Of a DNA stretch of 64,000 nucleotides, positions 34,401 to 41,536 are shown in pieces. A program made the translations under genes and the position numbers. This stretch comes from SBAX01 sp964421865 (GTDB taxonomy: Bacteria; Planctomycetota; Phycisphaerae; UBA1845). A model generated the notes under the pieces. The model was not told the DNA's origin. It saw only the letters and a program-made list of their open reading frames with translations, and made no database searches. The stretch spans positions 9,208 to 73,207 of the forward strand of contig CAYQZH010000001.1 of NCBI GenBank assembly GCA_964421865.1. Direction: 5' to 3'. Position 1 is the stretch's first letter, and every line of letters starts with the position of its first letter.

Positions 34401-37254
34401 CGCCGGCAAAGTTGTGGTCGACTCCGACCCCGGCCCCATCGAGGCCAAGCTCCTCGCCGTCATCGCCGCCGCCCAGGAGTCCGCGAGGACCGCCCTTGAA
34501 CGCACCCTGCGCGCCGACGTGCAAGCCCTACCCACCAAGGCCAAGGTGGCGGTCCATACCAAATCCATCAAGCGACCCGTCGAAGCTGTGGTGTTCAGCC
34601 TCCGCCCGAAACACGGAGAAATCCGCGAGCTTTCCGCTGCGTGGAACGACAAGACCCTCCAGTTCGACCCTCCAGGCAACTGGCCCGCGCTTCTGCAAAC
34701 ACTCGCCACCCCCGCCCCCCAGCCGCCGACGGCCCGCCCGCGCCGTCGAGCAACAATCGGTTTGGCGGGGGCCGCAGCCGTTGCGTTAGCGGCGGGGATC
34801 TGGGCCGTCTGGCCCTCGACACCGAATGGGCATCACGGCGACGGCAACACGAACCGCAACGACAACACGCACGAGACCGCTCCGCCGAAACTCCCTGCGG
34901 ATCCGCCACCGCTTACGCCTGGCCCATCCTGGACCGAGATCTGCAACGATCGGCGCAACGAGGCCGTGAGCCTGCTTCGCAAGGCAGACCTCCCGGATAG
35001 AGCGAACTTCGATCAGCACGCGGACTCGCTCGTCACATGCGAACCCTCCGCCCCTACGCCGTTGCTTTGCTACACAATCCCAGGGTTATGCGCGAAGGCC
35101 GATCGCGCCCCCCAAACGACAAGAGAAGGCGATGAGGTCCCATGCTACCCCCGCTGCGTTTCGCTGAACGACAGATTTACGTCCAAGCTCCCCGACGACC
35201 TTCGAAAGCAAATCAACGATGACGCGAACAAACTGGAGAGCCTCCTTGCCGGTGCTGCGTCCGCGTTGGCAGACGCTCGCCAACGAATTGAGAAATCGGT
35301 CGGAGAGAAACTCCATCCGGACCTCGTCGATCCGCAGCAAATGACGGTCGAATGGCAGCCGAGTGACGACGCCGTCTGGGAATTGGACGAGACAAGGACC
35401 TTCTGGCGCACAAGGGCACTTACGTTCCAAGTACGACTCAAGACAGACGGCGAGCCGCTGGAACCTCTGTCCGATGCCCAACCGATCCGTTTCGTAGCGA
35501 GTAACGGAAGTCTGAATCCTGAGCCGGAGGAGTTAACCGAGCCGGCCGCAGGACTCGCACATGCGGTGAATTCCTATGTCGAGCAATTACGGGACCGCGA
35601 GCAAAGGAAGTTGGAGCAAACGCTCTCCGCCCGTCGGGGCGACGGCTGGGAAATCACGAAAGCAGCCAACTTCACGAAGACACACCCTGCTTGGACGCTT
35701 ACGCCCCCGCGCCTCCTCGAACGCCGGTTGCAAACCTCCTGGTACGTCTCGAAGCTAAGTTTCGATGCGGACGAGTGGAAGAACACCGTTGACGAGATCG
35801 TTCGACTAACCCAGCGCCTGGACAAGATGGATCAACGGATCGCCGCCCCAGACCACTGGATGCGGAAGCCGTGGAACGGGAACAGGCCGCCGCTGCTCCA
35901 AGAAGCCGGCGTACCGAAAAAGGACATATGGCGGCTGAAGCTTCCCCCGCCCTGGCCCGGCAACCCCGGCCAACCCGACATGCTCTACATCGACGCGAGG
36001 ATCGAAGGAAACGACGGCCCATTGGAACCACCGTTTTATTGGCCTATCCTCGATCGTTACACCGAGTTGACGCTTACACCGCAGCCCCTCAGCAAGGAAG
36101 AAGTCCAATCGATCGACCTCGCGAAACTCGCACCGGGTGACAAAAAGCTTCTGCAAGAGCTTCTAAACCTCAAGCTGTTTGGGCCTCAACTCACGCTTGA
36201 CACCGCCCCGAGCGTCGAATGGTCCTGTAACTCTGATCCGCCGCAAAGCGCCTCACTCGCCGTCGCGGCGAAGATCAATCTTGGCCGGCGAATGGATAAT
36301 CCAATACCCCCCGAGGTCGACACGGACGCGCTGGACAAGTTGCTGGCACCGGTGGTCGCTTACCCGTGCCGCTTTGAGATCACTTACGATCCAAAGCAGG
36401 CCGCCCACCGCGCGGAGAAGATTCAAATTGTTCAGGGTTCCGCCGCTGGCGCGGACGTCGCAGCGATCAAGGAGTTCGACAAAGTGCTTGGAGAACTCCC
36501 CGCGCGAATTCAGGCCGAGGACCGTCTCGAGAAGATTCTCCACCCCAAGGAGACGGACCCGCTGAACGACAAAGATTTTCGCTCGGCCCTCGAGGAGATC
36601 TGGGCGGCCAAACGTGAACCCGGCGCCGACAGACCTGCCGCTGACACGGGGAAGCTCCTCCAGGGCGTCCGAACCGTAGCCGATTCCAAGTTGTGCTCGA
36701 AATCCCGCCCCGGCAAGCCCCTAGAAAGCCTCACCAACCTCCACGCGAACGTGTTCGTCGAGTATTTTACCGGCCTAAAGGCCACGTACGCGCTGGGGTG
36801 GAGCACTCTACAGAAGCAACCGCCGACTCAATTCCAGCGGGGACCCTTCTTGCTGCGGATACCGAGCCTCAAGCAGGGTGAAGAGGTCGTTGGACGCGTT
36901 CTGCGCGAGGTGTTTCCGGAAAATCAAGCTCCGGACGTGGCTGAACTCGGCATTGTCCTAGGCGCCGACGAGGGACTTCCACGCGACTTCGCGACGATGC
37001 AATTCACGCCCAGAAAAGTCGTCGTCGATGATGACCAAGCCTCAGGGCCTACCCAGGTACCTTTCAAGAGCCTCGCAGACCTTCGGAACGTAAGCGGGCG
37101 ACTCGCCAACTACATCCTCGTACCGACCCTGTTCGACCTAGTGAGGAATCCGAACTTCCGGGCGGACGGCTTTGAGTCCAAATGGGTGGATCCCAATTTG
37201 AGCGCCGCGCGGCTTCAGGCGATCGAATGGCGCGACCAGGTGAAACAACGCTGA
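31435..37254 (+). CDS. Giant membrane protein with degenerate protein-kinase domain, divergent from T6SS
   Basis: About 1940 residues. The start is uncertain: the frame opens at a TTG at 31384; the GTG at 31435 keeps the kinase glycine-loop-like LAPPHGANVATAG; the first ATG (31504) would cut into the N-lobe. Kinase-like landmarks (numbered from 31384): RRVVPK near 46-51 as beta3 Lys, HGGICPGVVL at 151-160 in place of HRDLKPENIL, and LTDFGFAP at 169-176. The catalytic Asp, Lys and Asn are Gly, Cys and Val, so it should be inactive as a kinase. Next comes a long helical region (350-800) with repeats of about 90 residues, a single membrane helix at about 1120-1141 (IGLAGAAAVALAAGIWAVWP), and an 800-residue C-terminus with no family I recognise. 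The T6SS kinase PpkA has kinase-TM-periplasmic order, so a sensor or regulatory role is plausible. Confidence 0.85.
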   Translation: MRDLAPPHGANVATAGVSSESPLMADVHRRVVPKPADATPDRLDLLRGGLQEAVRLQSELAGRSLHVLQLCGDLQEDETCFFVEHEPAEAVEAAPLFDPQGPRADEMHLLTAAVGLTDALRAAHARDNPKQAVHGGICPGVVLTSSDGIIKLTDFGFAPVLCRTLGVKSYLELAVAPGDFRASSHRTTGCWEVLRADESSRDDRLCGFVDPFKYGSRALDTFERASDIIALGIFLHIFAEHRHPLLSGGEDHRLVATSESMAFWPYSGARRKDLRESQNPAALRWCDLVAQMLSSEPKDRPTVEQVLDVFAQVGVHPRDRRMLTEGLLDKANALAETGRWQEIEGLVAPLLADATTSPPHRDRAERLRERARLSALLREAERIASTDDWRNARKLIDQLPKTGLPPDETQAREEVLDRLRGLRRLEDELNAVETVGADLTVSDADTSLSVVTGLVGRLEQVADESTVPSQRQRRDQLLQTLIRKRRDLTSAKQRIDAEHEAVRAWFAAVKKAWEAEDWPAFETCRQGRPTTPHWPNDVRKSFEKLEEYYRIVQTAVAWVAHVPQTLPEDDVTLLEQLLAERPELHGDPRGLSRDVEQVATRLRGDLARATDFRRAREWITGVSQAVNAVDWPEAKQRLLRRPTLAHWPAEVLEEADRLGVEIDLQLKQQELVRIVVGSWLESAQSTADHGDLERAIAILSEPPPNAKPLAQDTLREVDKRVEDYKRGLRERIARRDEIAKAEVETVVRDLLGQQFRDLIDPGLVEVRLDPIAWDAKTLESDAKARVHVALPSRVVPSGKTPHTHAVELRSAAARVIVVNAEPLGTDLASTLIESIKQAQQTRIADVVRPLQDGLFPQARADAPIDRPVPRTTAAIHLLGNDVPTEILDVELAWDPRALQWTILRPEDFHRRLRDFVMARAQPHAKPLLLKRSPLLARHESALSVEVALPPGQRFDAASRPLRLEGRVDIALNEQAGHRASATFPVSCPAAGKVVVDSDPGPIEAKLLAVIAAAQESARTALERTLRADVQALPTKAKVAVHTKSIKRPVEAVVFSLRPKHGEIRELSAAWNDKTLQFDPPGNWPALLQTLATPAPQPPTARPRRRATIGLAGAAAVALAAGIWAVWPSTPNGHHGDGNTNRNDNTHETAPPKLPADPPPLTPGPSWTEICNDRRNEAVSLLRKADLPDRANFDQHADSLVTCEPSAPTPLLCYTIPGLCAKADRAPQTTREGDEVPCYPRCVSLNDRFTSKLPDDLRKQINDDANKLESLLAGAASALADARQRIEKSVGEKLHPDLVDPQQMTVEWQPSDDAVWELDETRTFWRTRALTFQVRLKTDGEPLEPLSDAQPIRFVASNGSLNPEPEELTEPAAGLAHAVNSYVEQLRDREQRKLEQTLSARRGDGWEITKAANFTKTHPAWTLTPPRLLERRLQTSWYVSKLSFDADEWKNTVDEIVRLTQRLDKMDQRIAAPDHWMRKPWNGNRPPLLQEAGVPKKDIWRLKLPPPWPGNPGQPDMLYIDARIEGNDGPLEPPFYWPILDRYTELTLTPQPLSKEEVQSIDLAKLAPGDKKLLQELLNLKLFGPQLTLDTAPSVEWSCNSDPPQSASLAVAAKINLGRRMDNPIPPEVDTDALDKLLAPVVAYPCRFEITYDPKQAAHRAEKIQIVQGSAAGADVAAIKEFDKVLGELPARIQAEDRLEKILHPKETDPLNDKDFRSALEEIWAAKREPGADRPAADTGKLLQGVRTVADSKLCSKSRPGKPLESLTNLHANVFVEYFTGLKATYALGWSTLQKQPPTQFQRGPFLLRIPSLKQGEEVVGRVLREVFPENQAPDVAELGIVLGADEGLPRDFATMQFTPRKVVVDDDQASGPTQVPFKSLADLRNVSGRLANYILVPTLFDLVRNPNFRADGFESKWVDPNLSAARLQAIEWRDQVKQR

Positions 37255-37353
37255 CAACACGGGCAATTGGGGGGGTTCAGGAAGGCGAGCTGATCGTGAA
37301 ATAGAACAACCAAGTCCAAGCAACGGCTGTCAAAGAACCTTGGGAAATTATCC

Positions 37354-37381
37354 TTGACAGGGGAATCCTCATAGCTACCAT
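37354..37381 (+). promoter_or_regulatory. Candidate sigma-70 promoter of the small-lipoprotein/TPR/FecR operon
   Basis: A perfect TTGACA (37354-37359) is 16 bases before TACCAT (37376-37381, 4/6 match). The predicted start is about 100 bases before the first ATG at 37489. No other good promoter is seen in the 234 bases after the pseudokinase gene, and its position between two gene groups fits an operon start. Confidence 0.5.
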
Positions 37382-37488
37382 CCCCCCTTGATCTTGTGCC
37401 GTCGGGGGGCGAACGGGTGCGGCAATCGGTTCGGGTCGCCTACCCTCGGATTAACCGTGTGTCCCATGAAGTTTGAGGCTCGAAAGCG

Positions 37489-37674
37489 ATGAGCTTGCGA
37501 ACAACAAAAGCGTGTATTTCTTTCTTGATCGCGGCGGCGAGTCTTGGGTTCGTTCCCGGCTGTACCATTGCCGGACAAGAAATCGATCCAGACATCGGCC
37601 TTCAGGCCTCTTTGTCCGCCGGCTCGGATCTTGCGATTTTCCTCTTAGAGAATGCAGCGGCCTCGCTGTTTTAG
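37489..37674 (+). CDS. Small lipoprotein
   Basis: 61 residues: MSLRTTKACISFLIAAASLG then F-V-P-G-C, a complete lipoprotein signal with Cys at residue 25, and a 36-residue mature part ending in a hydrophobic stretch (DLAIFLLENAAASLF). No known domain. It is 33 bases ahead of a second small exported protein and close in pattern (short hydrophobic mature peptide), so the two may be distant paralogues that assemble with the TPR/beta-barrel protein downstream. Confidence 0.6.
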   Translation: MSLRTTKACISFLIAAASLGFVPGCTIAGQEIDPDIGLQASLSAGSDLAIFLLENAAASLF

Positions 37675-37706
37675 GAAGCCCGTCGCCTGCCAAGGACACG
37701 AAAAAC

Positions 37707-37913
37707 ATGGAACGAATGATGAGACCGTTGAGATCTGCGCGGGCCGTTTGCTGGGTCGCGCTGGCCTTCGGGTGTCTGTTTTCCGGCCCCTGTGGGATCA
37801 CGTCGCTTCAATTACAGGACTTCCTCGTCTCCTCGACCATTCGCACGGCGGTGACCACGCTGGCGGGGGTGGTCCAGGCCGCGCTCGTGGAGGCGGGGTC
37901 CACCCAGCCATGA
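37707..37913 (+). CDS. Small secreted protein coupled to the TPR/barrel gene
   Basis: 68 residues: MERMMRPLRSARAVCWVALA followed by F-G-C-L-F-S-G-P-C, a signal sequence that may be cleaved as a lipoprotein (Cys at residue 29), and a mature part (LQDFLVSSTIRTAVTTLAGV) that is short, Thr/Val/Ala-rich and helical. Its stop codon overlaps the next start by the ATGA arrangement (37910-37913), which is strong evidence that it is translated. The frame is open upstream to 37473 but that part has no signal-like sequence. Confidence 0.62.
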   Translation: MERMMRPLRSARAVCWVALAFGCLFSGPCGITSLQLQDFLVSSTIRTAVTTLAGVVQAALVEAGSTQP

Positions 37914-40333
37914 GCCCGTACGTTCCTTTGCGGGCGGTCCGCCAAAGCCTCGTTCCAAACGCACAACGTTCATCGCCACGGAGCGCCGCCTTTACAGGCG
38001 GAACGGCGTCCCGATCACCGTTGCGGCATCTTTGGGTTCGATGGCGAGTGCCCTCAGGCGTATTTGTCCTCCTCTCGACGATCGGTGTCGGCGCCAGCAA
38101 CTCGCGTGGACAAGGCGCCTCGGACGCGGATCCGTTGGTTTCACTGAACGAGGGCATCTACCAATACCTCGCCAATAACAAGGACGCAGCGATCCAACGA
38201 TTCAACTCCGTTCTGGAGCGACAGCCAGGCGATCAAACCGCGCTTCTTTTTCGGGGATTGTGTTACGGACAAAAGGCCCTCGATGAACGCCGCGAAAAGC
38301 GCACCGTGCGGTTAAGCATGGACGTTTTCGAGACGGTTCTCAAGATCCGCAAGGACGACCGAGAGCAGGATCGGATCAAGGACATTTCCGTACGCGCTGA
38401 ACAGCTTGCCGAGGGCGGCGATGAGGGTGAGAAACGAGTGGCCGAGGCAGCCGCCAAACACCTCACGGACACTCAAGAGGCGCTGGCGAAGCACAAGGGG
38501 CGCTCGGAAGAAGAGCTCCGGCGTGATCTAAACGCCAAGCAGCAGGAGTTATACCACAGGGCCGGGCTGGAGCGCGACTATTACCTCGCGATGATCGCCG
38601 ACCTCGAGCGCGTCGTGCGCAGCGCCGATGACCCCAAGGCCGTCGTGCGCCTCGCCGAGGTGCTGGCGAAAGCCAACGTTGCCCGCATCGGCGACCTGCG
38701 GGCGCAAGGGATCGACGAGCAGGTCCTTGCGCCTGAAGCTGGGGAGACGCCGCAAGCACTCCGCGGTACGGCCCAGAGGCTTCTGGCGGACGCCGCCACC
38801 GCGCTGCAAGCGCTCCTGGAAGTGCCCAAGGAACAATTGAGTGCTGAAGACTTGGCCCGCACCCGGTTTTTCCTGGGGGTGGTCCGCTATCGACAAGGCG
38901 TTCCGCCGACGAAGCCCAAGGGCACGGCGAAGCCCCCCGCGCCCGATCTACCCATGTTTCAGGACGCGCAACGGCACCTTTCCGAACTTGCCGACGACGC
39001 GACGACGCCGCTTGTTTGGCGAAGCTACGCGTCGTTCTATCTGGGTTTGGTGCTTCCGTGGATCACAAGCTCGGAGAATACTCCCGAAGAAAAAAGAGAA
39101 GTTTTGCTCCAGGAGGCCCGCCGCCGCCTCGCCGACGCCATTCGACTAGATTCTCAATACCTAGCCGAGTTGGAAGCAACGGGGGAAAAAAAATTCAGCG
39201 ACATGCCGAAGCTGGTTCTTCAACAGCGCGAGCTCATTGAGAGTCTGAGACCCGAGCAAAAGCCGCGAAACGACGTAAGTTTCTCCGCTTTTTTCGGAAC
39301 TCGCTATGACACGAATGTCATTTTGCTCGGGGAGCGGACAGACTTGCCGCGAGATGTTTCGCGGGAGAAGGATTTTGGCCTTGCTTCCGGCTGGGCGGTG
39401 GATTATACTCGTGACCTGACTGAGCGGCTGGCCGTCGGCGTGCAAATCCGCACCGCCCAGCTTTGGAACGCCGGTGTGGAGCAGTTCGACCAGCAGACGT
39501 ACGGCGCGAGCGTGGCATGGCAGTACGAGTTCCTGAAAAAGGAAGAAGGAAGCATGGGGCCGGGGTTCTTCACGCTTCAGTACGATTTTGATTACACTCT
39601 TCTGGGCAAAGAGGAGTTTCTTCAGAACCACGCCGTCCGTCCTGGAGTGAAGCTCGAGTGGGCGAACCGCCGCGCAACCTCCGGGCTTTTCTTCGACTAT
39701 CAACGGCGAGACTACTCCGAGCCTTTGTTCGACCGGCGATTTAACCGGGATGGCGACTACTTCACCATCGGCGTCCTGCAAGAATTCAAGACCGTCGAGA
39801 TGACGCAGGTGTACAAGGAATGGGGGCTCGAACCGTGGGGTTTACCGAGCGACGCCAGCCTCGACCAGGACGACCAGGACTCCGATGGCGAACCGGATTA
39901 CCCCAATCGCTACCTCAAACCGTACATCGGGGCTCGTCACTCCTGGGATTCGACGGCGGGCGATGAGTTCGATCGCCGGGCGAACGCGTTGCTGGCCGGT
40001 GTAGGGGTCCCGTTGCCCTGGGGCTTGGCGTTCGGCGCCGCGGCCGTGCTCGAATGGGAGAACTACTCCCACGGCAGTCTCGTTGACTTCCACCGCCGAG
40101 AGCGGCGCGACCTGGTTCAGGAATACGCGGTCGTGCTCTCCCGCACCTTCGTGCTGCGTGAGGGGGTGCGTGCCAACCGCTATACGCCGACGATCGATCG
40201 CATGTTGATGACCGTGCGGGCCCACGCCACGTGGACTGACGACGACAGCAACGTACTGGATCGCGCCGGTCAGGCGGTTTTCTCCTATGATCGCGCCGTG
40301 TACGGCGTTAGCGTGGCGTTTACCATCAACTGA
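37910..40333 (+). CDS. TPR protein with C-terminal outer-membrane beta-barrel region
   Basis: 807 residues from the ATG at 37910, which overlaps the preceding stop (ATGA); the frame is open further upstream but that part overlaps the small genes. A signal sequence follows a basic N-terminus (GVFVLLSTIGVGASNSRGQG). Residues about 60-430 have TPR-like helices (LVSLNEGIYQYLANNKDAAI, QPGDQTALLFRGLCYGQKAL). From about residue 455 alternating strands with aromatic ends (FSAFFGTRYDTNVILLG, GFFTLQYDFDYTLL, ATSGLFFDYQRRDYSEPLF) and a terminal YGVSVAFTIN look like a beta-barrel. This TPR-plus-barrel order occurs in outer-membrane export and assembly proteins such as Slam-type proteins, but I cannot name the family. 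The FecR-like gene follows 24 bases later. Confidence 0.8.
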   Translation: MSPYVPLRAVRQSLVPNAQRSSPRSAAFTGGTASRSPLRHLWVRWRVPSGVFVLLSTIGVGASNSRGQGASDADPLVSLNEGIYQYLANNKDAAIQRFNSVLERQPGDQTALLFRGLCYGQKALDERREKRTVRLSMDVFETVLKIRKDDREQDRIKDISVRAEQLAEGGDEGEKRVAEAAAKHLTDTQEALAKHKGRSEEELRRDLNAKQQELYHRAGLERDYYLAMIADLERVVRSADDPKAVVRLAEVLAKANVARIGDLRAQGIDEQVLAPEAGETPQALRGTAQRLLADAATALQALLEVPKEQLSAEDLARTRFFLGVVRYRQGVPPTKPKGTAKPPAPDLPMFQDAQRHLSELADDATTPLVWRSYASFYLGLVLPWITSSENTPEEKREVLLQEARRRLADAIRLDSQYLAELEATGEKKFSDMPKLVLQQRELIESLRPEQKPRNDVSFSAFFGTRYDTNVILLGERTDLPRDVSREKDFGLASGWAVDYTRDLTERLAVGVQIRTAQLWNAGVEQFDQQTYGASVAWQYEFLKKEEGSMGPGFFTLQYDFDYTLLGKEEFLQNHAVRPGVKLEWANRRATSGLFFDYQRRDYSEPLFDRRFNRDGDYFTIGVLQEFKTVEMTQVYKEWGLEPWGLPSDASLDQDDQDSDGEPDYPNRYLKPYIGARHSWDSTAGDEFDRRANALLAGVGVPLPWGLAFGAAAVLEWENYSHGSLVDFHRRERRDLVQEYAVVLSRTFVLREGVRANRYTPTIDRMLMTVRAHATWTDDDSNVLDRAGQAVFSYDRAVYGVSVAFTIN

Positions 40334-40357
40334 CCCATGAGCATTGGAGGTGTCGGC

Positions 40358-41410
40358 ATGGCGGTACGAGTCGGCGACTGGATCCGATTGGCGATGATCG
40401 CGGCTTCGTTGTGCCGCGTCGCAGTCGCCGAAGGTGATGCGGGCGCCCGGGATGCGTACGTGACGATGGCGTCCGGCGAACAGGTGTATCGCCGTAGTCC
40501 CGACGTCCCGAAGCCGAGCCAGATCGGCGCCATCTTCAGTACGGAGAACAATCGAATCAGCCCGGGTGAGAGCGTGCGGACCGGTGCGACGTCCGCGGCC
40601 ATGCTGATCATTCCCGGCTACGAGGTCGTCATCTATCTCGAACCGTCGAGCGAACTCGGTCTGGTTGAACCGCCCACCGCGGAACGCGGCGTGGGGGTCC
40701 ACGTTGTGGTTTTTTCGGGGCGGGCGACCGTCGTACGTGGTCGCAGTGCCGCCCGCTGGATGGTCATCTCGGGCGAGGCGGCGGTCCCCGCAGCGGCGGC
40801 GTTCGCCCTGACCCGCAACGCCACGTTGCGCGTTGAGGTCCGCCGGGATTCGGTGAGCTTCACCGGGGTCCAGGAGAGAGCGTGGCTTGGGATCGGGGCT
40901 TTGCCCGATCGGGCGTTGCTCGACGCGTCGGGCGAGCCCGTGGCGGCCGGGCTAACCCCACTCGGCCAAGGGCAGCAGGTCGTGACGCCGATGCCTGCCG
41001 TGGCGATACCGTCGGAGACGCCTGGCGTGCTCTTGCCTGCAGAAGCGTCGCGCGTCGTTTCGGAGTTCGCGCGATCCCAGAGTATTGCGTGGGTGGTGTC
41101 AGCCGAGCAAGGTGACTTCACGCCCATGCGGACCGCCGGACGGGAATCGCCGGGGTTGCTACAGCCCTCGGAGTTGCTTTTGAAGTACGACCAGCCGCGG
41201 GCGGGGACGCCGCGGACGCCTGCTCGAACGGGTTTCGCGGTGGTTCAGGCGGCGCGCAACCCGGGGCAAACGTTGGCGGAATCCAGCTCTCCGGGAACCG
41301 CGGTGGCCGCCGCCCGCTTCCTGAACGCCAGGGTCGTCGGGAGTTCAGCGAGCGGAGCGTTATCCTTTAACCGCTTCGCGCGGCTCCCGTTCGTGTTGGC
41401 CGGTCGTTAG
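40358..41410 (+). CDS. Secreted FecR-like domain protein
   Basis: 350 residues from the ATG at 40358, which has GGAGG seven bases upstream; an ATG at 40337 is inside that ribosome site. N-terminal signal sequence (IRLAMIAASLCRVAVA). The central part resembles the FecR domain: ISPGESVRTGATSAAMLIIP, YEVVIYLEPSSELGLVEP, VVVFSGRATVVRGRSA, a beta-strand pattern often seen in secreted proteins paired with TPR/barrel proteins. The C-terminal third (residues 200-350) is Ala/Pro/Gly-rich and low in recognisable structure. Follows the TPR/barrel gene and is probably in its operon. The name describes the fold only; no iron-citrate regulation is implied. Confidence 0.7.
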   Translation: MAVRVGDWIRLAMIAASLCRVAVAEGDAGARDAYVTMASGEQVYRRSPDVPKPSQIGAIFSTENNRISPGESVRTGATSAAMLIIPGYEVVIYLEPSSELGLVEPPTAERGVGVHVVVFSGRATVVRGRSAARWMVISGEAAVPAAAAFALTRNATLRVEVRRDSVSFTGVQERAWLGIGALPDRALLDASGEPVAAGLTPLGQGQQVVTPMPAVAIPSETPGVLLPAEASRVVSEFARSQSIAWVVSAEQGDFTPMRTAGRESPGLLQPSELLLKYDQPRAGTPRTPARTGFAVVQAARNPGQTLAESSSPGTAVAAARFLNARVVGSSASGALSFNRFARLPFVLAGR

Positions 41411-41536
41411 ACGCTGTGGGCGCCCGCCCAAAGGATTTTTGCGGGCGATACGATACCGCACGGATGCACTTCGGACAGGCGGGACCTCCGGGACTCATTC
41501 TGAGGAACGGATTTACTCCGCCGAGACGTGTGGGAT

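Noticed and set aside
41421..41447. Hairpin CGCCCGC/GCGGGCG after the FecR-like gene
   Set aside because: Only a 7-bp stem with a 13-base loop and the T run is inside the loop, so an intrinsic terminator is not supported.
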